Of a stretch of 64,000 nucleotides of DNA, positions 43,613 through 56,546 are shown one piece after another. Both the position numbers and the translations under genes were made by a program. Under the pieces are notes generated by a model. It saw nothing but the letters and a program-made list of their open reading frames with translations. It searched no databases and was not told the origin of the DNA. The DNA lies in NCBI RefSeq assembly GCF_030845995.1, contig NZ_CP132719.1, positions 62,001 through 126,000 on the forward strand. The letters run 5' to 3'. How positions within the stretch are numbered: position 1 is the stretch's first letter; each line of letters begins with the position of its first letter. The DNA is from Geothrix sp. 21YS21S-4. GTDB taxonomy: Bacteria > Acidobacteriota > Holophagae > Holophagales > Holophagaceae.

Positions 43613-44157
43613 CGGGACCTCCACTTGATGCTGCAGCCCATGCTGGGATGCTGGGTTTCGAGGGGCGCCTCGTGGGCGAGGACGCGGTCGAGGGCCTCCT
43701 TCAGGTCGTGCCGCGTGACGTGGGCGGCGTCCTTCCAGTTGTCGTCCAGGCGGCCCCGGTAGGCCAGGCGGCGGTGGGAGTCGAACAGGAAGAAGTCGGG
43801 CGTGCACACGGCGCCGAGGGCCTGCACTACTGTTTGCTCCTCGTCCCACAGGTAGGGGAAGACGTAGCCCTTCGCGGCCGCCCGCCGGCGCATGGCCTCG
43901 AAGCTGTCGTCGGGGTGGGTCACGGCGTCGTTGGCGTTGATGGCCGCCACGCCGCAGCGGCCCTTGTAGGCCTTCGCCAAGTCGTTCAGGCGGTCGTCGA
44001 CGGCGTGGACATAGGGACAGTGATTGCACATCACCACCACCAGCAGCGCGGGACAGTGGAAATCGTGCAGCGACCACAGGCGCCCGTCGACGCCGGGCAG
44101 GGTGAAGTCGGGGCAGGCGGCGCCGAGCGGGACCATGGTGGATTCCAGCAGTGCCAT
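43609..44157 (-). CDS. cytoplasmic redoxin (thioredoxin-fold) with CNHC motif
   Basis: 182 residues, no signal peptide. VVVMCNHCPYVHAV holds an intact CxxC; GAVCTPDFFLFD and LDDNWKDA follow. It is the cytoplasmic-looking paralogue of the next gene, with which it shares about half its residues in the central region and the C-terminal SxGCSIKW motif, so a tandem duplication followed by re-targeting is likely. First gene of the minus-strand group redoxin-redoxin-barrel-phosphatase-sirtuin. Confidence 0.82.
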   Translation of the reverse strand: MALLESTMVPLGAACPDFTLPGVDGRLWSLHDFHCPALLVVVMCNHCPYVHAVDDRLNDLAKAYKGRCGVAAINANDAVTHPDDSFEAMRRRAAAKGYVFPYLWDEEQTVVQALGAVCTPDFFLFDSHRRLAYRGRLDDNWKDAAHVTRHDLKEALDRVLAHEAPLETQHPSMGCSIKWRSR

Positions 44158-44277
44158 GGGACCTCCGGGGGAACGTGCTTCCATCGTACGCCCGGAAGCA
44201 AGGAAGGCCCCTCCGCCGTCATTTTTTTGACTTGACCCTCTCCTATGGTCCTCTAGGCTGAAATCAGTAAGGAGTTT

Positions 44278-45702
<1,425 letters not shown>

Positions 45703-45724
45703 GGCCGCCTGCTAATCTGGGACG

Positions 45725-46591
45725 ATGACGGACGCGACGCATCTGAGGTGGCGGCTGGAGGTCCCGGACCCCCAGGAAGAGGGCCTGTGCGCCTGGCTGG
45801 AGACGGTGGGATCCTCCGCCTTCTACCGCGAAGCCGATCCGCCCCGGGCCTGCTACGCCTATTTCCCGCCCGACCAGGCGCCGCCCGAAATCGCGGGCCT
45901 GGCGGCCTTCCCCGGCGTGCGCCTGCTGGAGGCCGAGGCCTTCGGCGACGAGGATTGGCTGGCCAAGAGCCGCGAAGGTTTCGGCGCCTTCGACGTGGGC
46001 GCGCGGTTCCACGTCCGCCCGCTGTGGGATCCGGCGCCCGGCGCCACCGATCGCATGGACCTCGTGGTGAACCCGGGCCTCGCCTTCGGCACCGGCGGGC
46101 ATGAGACCACGCGGCTGTGCATGGGCCTCCTGGAAGAGCTGGCGGCGGCGGATCGGCTCCAGGGGCCCATCCTCGACATCGGCGCCGGGACGGGCCTTCT
46201 GTCGCTGGCGGCCTTCCTACTCGGCGGGCGCGACATCACGGCCTTCGACATCGATCCCGACTGCGGCCCCGCCATGGACGAGCTGATCGAGCTGAACGCC
46301 CATCTGCTGGACGGGGCCCGGCCCTACGCCAGCTTCGTGGGCACGCTGGAGCATCCCGACGTGCGCGCTCCCTACGCGGGCCTGCTCGCCAACATCCTGC
46401 TGGAGACCATCCAGGAGCTGCTGCCCCGCATGGCGGAGATCGCCGCCCCCGGCGGTTGGCTCGTGGCCAGCGGCATCCTCGCCGAACGCACCGACGAGGC
46501 CCTTCTCAGCCTCGTGACCCACGGCTTCCGTCCCGAAAAGGTCGTGCGGGAGGGCGAGTGGATCGCGATTCTGGCGGTGCGGGAGCCATGA
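45725..46591 (+). CDS. prmA: ribosomal protein L11 methyltransferase
   Basis: 288 residues. The catalytic core shows NPGLAFGTGGHETT (the family motif is NPGMAFGTGTHPTT), DIGAGTGLLSLAA for S-adenosylmethionine, and LLANILLETIQELLP with the N-I/P-L motif. It trimethylates lysines of L11. The N-terminal substrate domain is shorter than in E. coli. It overlaps murI by 4 nt (ATGA). Confidence 0.92.
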   Translation: MTDATHLRWRLEVPDPQEEGLCAWLETVGSSAFYREADPPRACYAYFPPDQAPPEIAGLAAFPGVRLLEAEAFGDEDWLAKSREGFGAFDVGARFHVRPLWDPAPGATDRMDLVVNPGLAFGTGGHETTRLCMGLLEELAAADRLQGPILDIGAGTGLLSLAAFLLGGRDITAFDIDPDCGPAMDELIELNAHLLDGARPYASFVGTLEHPDVRAPYAGLLANILLETIQELLPRMAEIAAPGGWLVASGILAERTDEALLSLVTHGFRPEKVVREGEWIAILAVREP

Positions 46592-47379
46592 CCCGCGCGG
46601 ACCGGCCCATCGGGGTTTTCGACTCCGGCATCGGCGGGCTGACCGTCATCCATGCGCTGCGACAACTCCTGCCCCAGGAGGATCTGGTCTACCTCGGCGA
46701 TACGGCGCGGCTGCCCTACGGCACCAAGAGCCACCGCACCATCGAGCGGTACACCCTCCAGATGGGGGAACTGCTCCAGCGCCACGATCCCAAGCTGCTG
46801 GTCATCGCCTGCAACACCGCCAGCGCCCACGGCCTGCCGGCCCTTCAGGCCGTGAGTCCCTGCCCCGTGATCGGCGTGATCGAGCCCGGCGCGGAGTCCG
46901 CCGCGGAAGCGCCCGGTCCGGTGGGGATCATGGGCACCCTGGCCACCGTGGGGAGCGCGGCCTACGAAGAGGCCATCCGCCGCCGCGACCCGGGCAAGGT
47001 CATCCACAGCGTGGCCTGCCCGCTGCTGGTTCCGCTGGCGGAGGAGGGCTGGTTCGACGATCCCGTCACCGACAGCATCTGCCGCCGCTACCTGAACGAA
47101 CTGCCCTTCGAAGTGAAGACGGTGGTCCTGGGCTGCACGCACTATCCCACGCTGCTGGCCAGCCTCGAGCGCAGCCGCCCCGGCACCCGCTGGATCGACA
47201 GCGGCCGCGTCACCGCGAAGGCCGTGGATCGGCTGCTCCAAGGCAACCTCGGCTACCGCATCGCCGGCGCCCGCGGAGAGTTGCGGATCCTGCTCACCGA
47301 TGCCAGCAGTCGCCTGAAGGAAGTGGGGAGTCGCTTCCTGGAGGAGCCGCTGGCGGACGTGGAGGTCGTGGAGATCTGA
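46588..47379 (+). CDS. murI: glutamate racemase
   Basis: 263 residues. It makes D-glutamate for peptidoglycan. The two catalytic cysteines are in ACNTASAHG and LGCTHYP; IGVFDSGIGGLTV is the signature start, and GDTARLPYGTKS is the substrate loop. Length is standard. Co-translated with prmA and convergent with the sensor-kinase gene after 5 nt. Confidence 0.96.
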   Translation: MTRADRPIGVFDSGIGGLTVIHALRQLLPQEDLVYLGDTARLPYGTKSHRTIERYTLQMGELLQRHDPKLLVIACNTASAHGLPALQAVSPCPVIGVIEPGAESAAEAPGPVGIMGTLATVGSAAYEEAIRRRDPGKVIHSVACPLLVPLAEEGWFDDPVTDSICRRYLNELPFEVKTVVLGCTHYPTLLASLERSRPGTRWIDSGRVTAKAVDRLLQGNLGYRIAGARGELRILLTDASSRLKEVGSRFLEEPLADVEVVEI

Positions 47380-47384
47380 TCCGC

Positions 47385-49016
47385 TCAGCAGGCCGCGGGA
47401 TCGGCGCCGGGAAGCGTGAACTTGACGCAGGTGCCGTTCCCCTCGGCGCTGTCGATGCGGATCTCGCCGCCGTGGCCGCGCACGATCTCGCGGCAGATGC
47501 TGAGACCCAGGCCCGTGCCCTTGCCTTCCGGCTTGGTGGTGAACATGGGGCGGAACACCTGGCTGAGCAATTCGGCGGGGATGCCCTGGCCGGAATCCTG
47601 GAAGCGGATCTCCCACCAGGGGCCATCCGGCGTGCTGCCCTCGGCGGGTTGGACGGCGATGCGCACCGTGCCGCCCTCGGGCATGGCGTCCACGGCGTTG
47701 TTCATGAGGTTCAGGAACAGCTGCTCCATCTGCTTGCGGTCCACGTCGAGGCAGCATTCGGGAGGGGCGCCCGCGTCCACGGCCACGCCGTGGGCGGCGA
47801 GGGTGGGCGCCCACAGCAACTGGAGGTCGGCAAGGAGGGCGCTGAAGGGCTGGGGCTCGCGATGGAGCTGGGGGCGGCGGGTGAGGTCCAGCATCCGGCG
47901 GACGATGTCGCCCACGCGCCGGATCTGGCCCTGGATCACCCCCAGCCGTTCCCGGTGCTTGTCCGGCAGATCCTTCTGCCCGTCCAGGAGCTGGAGGTGG
48001 CCCGTCACCAGGTTCAGGGGCGTGCCCACCTCGTGGGCGAAGGTCGCCGTCAGTTGGCCCGCCACGGCCAATCGCTCTTGGGCGCCCAGCTCCTCCCGAA
48101 GAATCGCGTTCCGCTCCGCCATGGCGGCCAGCTCGGTGTTCTTGGTCTGGAGTTCCGACAGCGCGGAATCGATCCGGCTCTGGAGGTTGGCGTTGAGTCC
48201 CCGGATCTCGCGGATCAGGCCCTCCCGCTCCTCCCCCGCCCGCTGGAGTTGGATGGCCATGTCGTTGAACCGCGCGCCGATCAGGCCCAGCTCGTCGCTG
48301 CGCAGCACGGGGACACGGGCGTCGGATTCGCCCCGCTCCAGCCGCTGCATGGCGAGGACGATGCCCTCAATGGGATCGCTGATCAGCACGCGCAGGATCA
48401 GCCACAGCAAGATGAATTCTCCGAGGAGAACGCCGGGAAGCGTGCGGAGGGTGCGCTTGACGTTGTTGTCCCACACCACCTCCCACCGCTCCAGGTCGCA
48501 GTAGGCGCGGATCAGGCCGATGGGGGGCTGGCCCGGCCGGCGGCCTCGGATGGGGAGGTACACCTTCCAGGCCCGCCCTCCCGTGTTCAGGTCCACCAGT
48601 TCGGCTTGGGGCTGGGTCAGGGTCAGGTAGGAGCCGATCTCTGTGCCCCACTCGATGGTGTTCTCCTCGCCGGAGGAACGGACCAGTTCCACCTCCGTCC
48701 CGCGGCCCACCCGCTTGAACACGTCGATCTGGAAGATGCTGCGGTCCGGCCCCGCGATGCTCTCCAGCAACTGGTCCAGCTTGTCGCCGTCCTTGAAGGT
48801 GGGGTCGCGCTCCAGGATGTCGGTTTCCACGGTGCCCGCGGCTTCGATGGTCAGCTTGCGGGAGTAGCTCTCCAGTTCCCGCCGGCTGTTGCGGGTGATG
48901 GAGTAGGCCACCGCCACCGTGAGCAGGCTGGTCACCAGCCCGAGGAGGAGGAACAGCTTCGCGTGGAGGCTGGGCAGCCACGCCAAGGGGCGGATCCGCA
49001 TGTGCGGGAACTTCAT
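47385..49016 (-). CDS. membrane sensor histidine kinase
   Basis: 543 residues. Two membrane helices (about 18-40 and 200-218) bracket a periplasmic domain of about 160 residues. A HAMP segment (SDPIEGIVLAMQRLERGES) is followed by a coiled linker, then the phospho-acceptor box FAHEVGTPLNLVTGHL and catalytic boxes NLMNNAVDAMP, DSGQGIP and GKGTGLGLSI. The acceptor H-box is of the HE-x-G type common in sporulation- and NtrB-like kinases. No response regulator is adjacent; the sigma-54 activator on the other side of murI has no receiver Asp, so the partner is elsewhere. ATGA overlap with the upstream CHAD gene. Confidence 0.93.
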   Translation of the reverse strand: MKFPHMRIRPLAWLPSLHAKLFLLLGLVTSLLTVAVAYSITRNSRRELESYSRKLTIEAAGTVETDILERDPTFKDGDKLDQLLESIAGPDRSIFQIDVFKRVGRGTEVELVRSSGEENTIEWGTEIGSYLTLTQPQAELVDLNTGGRAWKVYLPIRGRRPGQPPIGLIRAYCDLERWEVVWDNNVKRTLRTLPGVLLGEFILLWLILRVLISDPIEGIVLAMQRLERGESDARVPVLRSDELGLIGARFNDMAIQLQRAGEEREGLIREIRGLNANLQSRIDSALSELQTKNTELAAMAERNAILREELGAQERLAVAGQLTATFAHEVGTPLNLVTGHLQLLDGQKDLPDKHRERLGVIQGQIRRVGDIVRRMLDLTRRPQLHREPQPFSALLADLQLLWAPTLAAHGVAVDAGAPPECCLDVDRKQMEQLFLNLMNNAVDAMPEGGTVRIAVQPAEGSTPDGPWWEIRFQDSGQGIPAELLSQVFRPMFTTKPEGKGTGLGLSICREIVRGHGGEIRIDSAEGNGTCVKFTLPGADPAAC

Positions 49017-49924
49017 GGCCGGGGCGCCTCCTCAAGGGGAAGCCCCAGGGCGGGCCGGATCGTCCGGGCGAAGGCGGCCGGCGTCTGGACGTACAGCAGA
49101 TCCGCGGCCCGGCCGAAGAGGGCGCGCCGGGATTCGGCCACTTCGCCCAGGAGGTCCAGGACCCCGGCGTGGAGGATCTTCCGGCCCCGCGCCCGGAGGC
49201 CTTCCTCCACCTCCCACAGATGGGCCTCCAGAACCGCCAGGTCGTGATGGTCGCCGAGGGCGGTCTGGAGGGCGCGCAGATCCTTGAGGAGCCCCTCCGG
49301 CACGTCGGCGAAGGCGGCTTCCAGGGCCTCCACGGCGTAGCGCAGCTTCTTGATCCGGACGCGGGCCTTGTGGAGGGCCGACGCGTCCTCCTGGATGGAG
49401 AGGGAGGCCAGGTCGCCCAGGGCGGCCTCGGCGCGGGTCGCGAGGCAGGCCCAGGCGCTCTCCTGGAGCGAGGCGTGCTGGAAGGGATGCGGAAGGGAAG
49501 GCACATCCAGGAGGCGGCGGAGGTCGGGAAGGCGCAGGTCCTCCAGCCCCCGGCGCATGGCGCGGCGGGCCTTGGCCCGAGCCCGTTCCAGGCCTTCCAG
49601 CAGGTGCTCCAGAACGGCGGCCTGGGTGGGCGTCTTCGCTTCGGCCAGCCTGGCTTCCAGCGTGGCTGCGTGGACGTCCAGTTCCCGCGGCAGCCCCAGC
49701 AGATCCACCAGGTTCTTGAGGGCCCGGCGCCGGCCCTTGAGGCCGGGATAGGCTTCGGGGTCCACCAGGTCGAGCACCGCCCCCAGGCGGCGGGCGGCGA
49801 CGCGCACCTGATGGAGCGCTTCCGTCTCCGTGGCCCAGTCGTCGTCGGCCAGCAGCCCCTGCAGCTTCGCCAATCGCGCTTCAAGGGCGCGATGAAGGAG
49901 GATCGCCAGCTCGGCTGGATGCAT
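49013..49924 (-). CDS. CHAD-domain protein
   Basis: 303 residues, all helical, with the basic His/Arg pattern of CHAD domains: LHQVRVAARRLGAVLDLV, LHKARVRIKKLRYAVEAL and LQTALGDHHDLAVLEAHL, the two halves of the duplicated fold. CHAD proteins bind inorganic polyphosphate. It is co-translated with the sensor kinase (stop/start overlap), an unusual pairing. Divergent from uvrA. Confidence 0.9.
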   Translation of the reverse strand: MHPAELAILLHRALEARLAKLQGLLADDDWATETEALHQVRVAARRLGAVLDLVDPEAYPGLKGRRRALKNLVDLLGLPRELDVHAATLEARLAEAKTPTQAAVLEHLLEGLERARAKARRAMRRGLEDLRLPDLRRLLDVPSLPHPFQHASLQESAWACLATRAEAALGDLASLSIQEDASALHKARVRIKKLRYAVEALEAAFADVPEGLLKDLRALQTALGDHHDLAVLEAHLWEVEEGLRARGRKILHAGVLDLLGEVAESRRALFGRAADLLYVQTPAAFARTIRPALGLPLEEAPRP

Positions 49925-49981
49925 CCCATGATTCTAGGCGCAGTTCGCAAAGGCGAAAAATTGACGTAACCTGGAAGGCCT

Positions 49982-52813
<2,832 letters not shown>

Positions 52814-52823
52814 GCCGTCGCCT

Positions 52824-52997
52824 TCAGGCGAACAGATCCACGCGCTGCCCGACGCCGCCGGCCTCGGCCACCATCTTGGCCAGGTCGGCGCCCTGCTGGG
52901 CCTGGATGTCGATGGTCTTCTTCAGCACGCCCACGGCCACCTGGTCCTGGAGTTGGACCTGCTTTTGGGCGGCGACGCTGGCGGCGGTAAGTTCCAC
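52824..52997 (-). CDS. YjfB-like putative motility protein
   Basis: 57 residues from GTG 52997, preceded by GAGGG. VELTAASVAAQKQVQLQDQ, VAVGVLKKTIDIQAQQGADL and VGQRVDLFA match the short YjfB family (start M-D-I-A-A-.-S, VxxxVLKKxxD, end GxxVDIxA). Family function is unknown but it is associated with flagellar genes. It is the last gene of an rnd-fliW-csrA-yjfB group, 18 nt after csrA. Confidence 0.7.
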   Translation of the reverse strand: MELTAASVAAQKQVQLQDQVAVGVLKKTIDIQAQQGADLAKMVAEAGGVGQRVDLFA

Positions 52998-53015
52998 GGG
53001 ACCCTCAGACCCGCT

Positions 53016-53267
53016 TCATCGGGGTCGGGGCTTGCGGACTTGAGCGGCCCGGAGGAGGGCGGCGGCGTCCTGCACAGGGACCTGGGCCGCTGTGGCCGCC
53101 TTGTTCTCGCTGGCGATCGCCTCGAAGACTTCCATCCGGTGGACTTGTACGCTCCGCGGGGCCTTGATCCCCAGGCGGACACCGTCCTTGGTGATGCCGA
53201 GGACGATGACCTCGACCTCATCCCCGATGACGATGGACTGGTCGGGCTTCCGCGTGATGACGAGCAT
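53016..53267 (-). CDS. csrA: carbon storage regulator CsrA
   Basis: 83 residues. The first 50 are standard: MLVITRKPDQSIVIGD, VLGITKDGVRLGIKAPRSVQVHR. It binds GGA motifs in mRNA leaders to block translation, including flagellin. The C-terminal tail of about 20 residues beyond the usual end is Ala/Pro/Arg-rich. fliW lies 12 nt upstream; FliW sequesters CsrA, so the pair is a complete switch. Confidence 0.96.
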   Translation of the reverse strand: MLVITRKPDQSIVIGDEVEVIVLGITKDGVRLGIKAPRSVQVHRMEVFEAIASENKAATAAQVPVQDAAALLRAAQVRKPRPR

Positions 53268-53279
53268 GCCCGAAGGGTA

Positions 53280-53681
53280 TCAGTCCTGCGAGAGGATCGG
53301 GAAACGCAGGGGATAGTTCTCGGCGTTGAGGGCGATCTGGTAGCCCATCCGGGTCTTCACGTTGATCACCAGGGGACCCGCGAGGTTGGTGGTCATCTTC
53401 CGCGGATCCTCCGGGATCACCACCAAGGTGAGGATCAGGGCGTCCGCTTCGGCTTCGAGGCCCAGGGCCTCGGCTTCCTCGTCGCCGAGGGGGACGGTGT
53501 AGTCCTCCTTCAGGCCCGCCGGATCGAGGCAGGTGAAGGAGACCTCGGGGGCCTCGACGGCCTGGAGGAACTTCAGGGGATACCCGTCCCGCGGTTCGAA
53601 GAGCCGGAAGGAGGTCAACTGGGGAAAGCCCAGGAGGCCCTTGGGGAAGCTTAGGAGGATGCCGTCGTCGGATGTCGTCAT
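53280..53681 (-). CDS. fliW: flagellar assembly factor FliW
   Basis: 133 residues. FliW binds CsrA (and flagellin), linking flagellin level to CsrA activity. FPKGLLGFPQLTSFRLFEP near the start, LILTLVVIPEDPRKMTTNLAGP and RMGYQIALNAENYPLRFPI are family signatures. Its ATG overlaps the stop of rnd. Confidence 0.95.
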   Translation of the reverse strand: MTTSDDGILLSFPKGLLGFPQLTSFRLFEPRDGYPLKFLQAVEAPEVSFTCLDPAGLKEDYTVPLGDEEAEALGLEAEADALILTLVVIPEDPRKMTTNLAGPLVINVKTRMGYQIALNAENYPLRFPILSQD

Positions 53682-54625
53682 GGCCGTCCAGGGTTGTTCC
53701 AGATCAGCCCATCGGACGAATCTTCGGTTTCCTGAGTTTCATGCGCGCCTTCGCTGAAGACCGCCCACAGGTCGTCCAGCCGCTTGCGGCGGAAGCGGGG
53801 ATTGGGGATGGTCCGCTCCAGGGCCTCCTTGGTGAGGGGAGGATGGGCCAAACGGGCCATGAGCCAGCGGTTGCCCAGCTCCATGACCGCGCCCACGTCG
53901 CCTTCGTTACCCCAGATCCAGCGGAGGGCGGTGAGCTTCCGGGCGCGTTCCACGGCCAGATCGCCCAGGTGCTTCACTTTCTCGACCACGGGATCGTGGC
54001 GGGGCGGTCCGTAGGCCCGGACCCGCTTGAGGAGGTGGCGGATTTCCTTGGGGAGGGCCGCCAGGCGCGGACCGATCTCGGGATGGTCGCGCTTCTCGTC
54101 GGCCTCCTCCGCCAGGGTGCGCAGGAGGGGCAGGAGCAGGGCCGCGTCGCGGCTGGCGTAGCTGATCTGGGTGTCGCGCAGGGGGCGCAGCATCCAGTTG
54201 GAATCCTGCTCCTCCTTGGGGATGTCGATCCCCAGCTTGAGCCGCGCCATGGTCTTGAGGCCGGGCTGGGGATAGCCCAGGGCCCGGGACAGCAGCATCG
54301 TGTCGAAGATGCTGGTGGGCACCACGTCGTACAGCCGCTTGAACACCACGCCGTCCCCGGAGAAGTCGTGGACGATCCACGGCACCTGCGCCATGGCCTC
54401 CAGGGCGGACCGCATCAGCCCCTGCAGCGGAATGGGATCCACCAGCCACGCGCGGTCGTGCGTGGCCACCTGCATGAGGGCGAGCACGCAGTGGTGGACG
54501 CCCGTGAGGCTGCATTCGATGTCCACCGCCAGCAGGCCCGCGGCGTGCCACAGGGGGAGCGCCTCCTGCAGGCTTTCGGGCGTGTCCACGTAGGTCGTGG
54601 GAAGGTCGAAGTGGTCGAGCGCCAT
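53678..54625 (-). CDS. rnd: ribonuclease D-type 3'-5' exonuclease
   Basis: 315 residues from ATG 54625. DEDD exonuclease motifs: LLAVDIECSL, IVHDFSGDGVVFKRLY, IFDTMLLSRALGYP and ISYASRDAALLLPLL (the Tyr variant DEDDy). One HRDC-like helical domain follows (about 205-290). It trims tRNA precursors and structured RNA 3' ends. An ATG at 54655 is possible but gives a longer, atypical N-terminus. Its place ahead of fliW-csrA is unusual. Confidence 0.9.
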   Translation of the reverse strand: MALDHFDLPTTYVDTPESLQEALPLWHAAGLLAVDIECSLTGVHHCVLALMQVATHDRAWLVDPIPLQGLMRSALEAMAQVPWIVHDFSGDGVVFKRLYDVVPTSIFDTMLLSRALGYPQPGLKTMARLKLGIDIPKEEQDSNWMLRPLRDTQISYASRDAALLLPLLRTLAEEADEKRDHPEIGPRLAALPKEIRHLLKRVRAYGPPRHDPVVEKVKHLGDLAVERARKLTALRWIWGNEGDVGAVMELGNRWLMARLAHPPLTKEALERTIPNPRFRRKRLDDLWAVFSEGAHETQETEDSSDGLIWNNPGRP

Positions 54626-54692
54626 CCGATCAGTGTGCCGCAGATGGCCGCCCATTACTCTGATGAAGGCCGCGGCCTTTCAAGGGAACGTC

Positions 54693-54962
54693 ATGAACCG
54701 ATCGCTCTTCTGGACCACCTTCGCCACGGTCTTCCTCGCGGAGGTGGGCGACAAGACCCAGCTCGCGGCCATGACGGCCACCGTGCGCAGCGGCCAGATC
54801 TGGACCGTCTTCCTCGCGGCCAGCGCGGCCCTGGTTTGCGCCACGGCCATCGGCGTGGCCGTGGGCGGCGTCCTGTTCCGCTACATCCCGGAGAGCGCCA
54901 TCAAGTGGGCTGCGGGCTGCGCCTTCATCGCGGTGGGGCTGTGGGTGCTGGTGAAGGGCTGA
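54693..54962 (+). CDS. Gdt1/TMEM165-family (half-size) manganese/calcium transporter
   Basis: 89 residues with three hydrophobic helices and the single family motif EVGDKTQ. Full-length members have two such units; half-size bacterial forms pair as dimers, and no second half is adjacent. The family exports Mn2+ or moves Ca2+/Mn2+ in exchange for H+. It overlaps the DCC gene by 22 nt. Confidence 0.85.
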   Translation: MNRSLFWTTFATVFLAEVGDKTQLAAMTATVRSGQIWTVFLAASAALVCATAIGVAVGGVLFRYIPESAIKWAAGCAFIAVGLWVLVKG

Positions 54963-55345
54963 CGCGCCTGTTCTACGACGGCGGCTGCGGCCTGTGCCAC
55001 GCCGCCGTGGCCTTCGTGGCCCGGCGCGACAGGAAAGGCCGCGTCCGATTCGCCCCCTTGGGAGGAATCACCTTCGAGCGGTTGGTCCATGGCCCGCTCC
55101 CGGACAGCCTGGCGGTTCTTACGCCCGACGGAAGGCTCCTCCTCCGCTCCGCCGCCGTTCTTCACGTCATCCGGCAACTCGGCGGCGTCTGGGCGCTGGT
55201 CGCCCTGTTCGGAGGAGTGGGGTCCCGCCCCCTGCTCGATCGCCTCTACGACTGGGTGGCCCGGCATCGCGCGCGCCTCTTTCCGCGGCCGGTCGGAACG
55301 TGTCCGGTGTTGCCCGCGGGGCTCCGGGAGCGGTTCGACCCCTAG
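54941..55345 (+). CDS. DCC-family thiol-disulphide protein (DUF393)
   Basis: 134 residues, proposed start GTG 54941, overlapping the transporter gene. FYDGGCGLCHAAVAFV holds the D-x-x-C-x-x-C signature of the DCC family, and RDRKGRVRFAPLGG follows. Such proteins are small thioredoxin-like oxidoreductases of unknown role. Ends four bases into the next, convergent gene. Confidence 0.82.
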   Translation: MGAGEGLTRLFYDGGCGLCHAAVAFVARRDRKGRVRFAPLGGITFERLVHGPLPDSLAVLTPDGRLLLRSAAVLHVIRQLGGVWALVALFGGVGSRPLLDRLYDWVARHRARLFPRPVGTCPVLPAGLRERFDP

Positions 55346-56526
55346 CCGCGCCGCAGGGTGAGGATGACGATCTCCGGCGGGGCGCCGATGCGGATGGGGA
55401 GGCCCACCACGCCCAGGCCGCGGCTCACGTACAGGAAGTCGTTCCCCTCGCGGTAGAGGCCGCCCGTGCGGGGGCCGATCAGGTTGGCGCTGTTGAAGCC
55501 GGGGATGGGGTTGATCTGGCCGCCGTGGGTGTGGCCCGACAGGGTGAGGCGGGCGCCCGCCTCCAGGGCGCGCTCCCATTCGCTGGGGCGGTGGTTCATG
55601 CAGACGCGGAAGGCGTCGGCGGGCAGGTCCCGGGAGGCCTCCAGGGGCCGGGGACCGGGGCCGAAGGCCAGCCGCCGGAACCGCCCGTTTCGGGCCATGG
55701 GATCCTGCAGCCCCAGCAGGGCGAGGGTTCCGCCGTCGCGCCGGATCAGGGTGGAGGCGTTCTCCAGGCACCGGATTCCCGCCATTTCCAGGTCCCGCCA
55801 GATGGGGCGGGGATCGTCGAAGTAGTCGTGGTTGCCCAGGACGGCGAAGGTCCCCAGCGGCGCGGCGAACCCGTCGAAGGCGTCCAGCAGGGGCGCCAGT
55901 TCCTCCGGTCGGCTGTCCACCAGGTCGCCGGTGAACAGGAGGAGGTCCGGCCGCTCCCGCTCGGTGAAGTCGCGCCACCGCCGGAGGATGGCGGGCCCCA
56001 CCAGGGGACCGGCGTGCAGATCGCTGAGTTGGGCGATGCGCAGGCCTTCCAGTCCCGCGGGGAAGTCCTGGAAGGCGAGCGTGAGGCGGGTGATTTCGGG
56101 ATCGCCATAGGCTTCGCGGGTGCCGCCCGCGCCGAGACCCACGGCCGCGCCGCCGCTGGCGAGGGCCGCCGTGCGGAGAAAGGTCCGGCGGCCCGGATCC
56201 TCCACCTGGTCCCCGCCCGCTTCCCGGGCTTCCCTCCGCCGGCTCCGGAGCCGCGCCAGCCCATCGGCCACCATGCCCGCGATCAGGTGCATCACCGTGA
56301 AGGCCTGGAAATAGATGGCCCCCCGCGCCAGGGTGCGGAGGAACGTGGGCGACCCGTGGCTGGCCAGCCCCAGCACCCGCAATCCTGCGTAGATGATCAG
56401 GGGCACGTGCAGGATCGCCAGCGCCCAGGGCAGCCAGCGGCGCAGGGCGGGCAGCTCCAGGCGCAGCAGCCGCAGATGCAGCCACTGCACCAGGAAGATG
56501 AGGATGAGGGCGATCAGGAAGGGCAT
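55342..56526 (-). CDS. membrane-anchored metallophosphoesterase with internal Tat-like motif
   Basis: 394 residues. The first about 100 hold three membrane helices. A twin-arginine-like sequence follows (RRTFLRTAALASGGAAVGLG, about 113-132), then the metallophosphoesterase domain of the YkuE/YaeI kind: AQLSDLHAGP (Asp, His), LLLFTGDLVDSRP (GDxxD), LGNHDYF (GNHD) and LSGHTHGGQINP (GHTHGG). YaeI-type enzymes hydrolyse UDP-diacylglucosamine or phosphodiesters. It is upstream of nothing on its strand and 21 nt after the giant metallopeptidase gene. Confidence 0.88.
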   Translation of the reverse strand: MPFLIALILIFLVQWLHLRLLRLELPALRRWLPWALAILHVPLIIYAGLRVLGLASHGSPTFLRTLARGAIYFQAFTVMHLIAGMVADGLARLRSRRREAREAGGDQVEDPGRRTFLRTAALASGGAAVGLGAGGTREAYGDPEITRLTLAFQDFPAGLEGLRIAQLSDLHAGPLVGPAILRRWRDFTERERPDLLLFTGDLVDSRPEELAPLLDAFDGFAAPLGTFAVLGNHDYFDDPRPIWRDLEMAGIRCLENASTLIRRDGGTLALLGLQDPMARNGRFRRLAFGPGPRPLEASRDLPADAFRVCMNHRPSEWERALEAGARLTLSGHTHGGQINPIPGFNSANLIGPRTGGLYREGNDFLYVSRGLGVVGLPIRIGAPPEIVILTLRRG

Positions 56527-56546
56527 CCGTTACTCGAGCGGGAACC

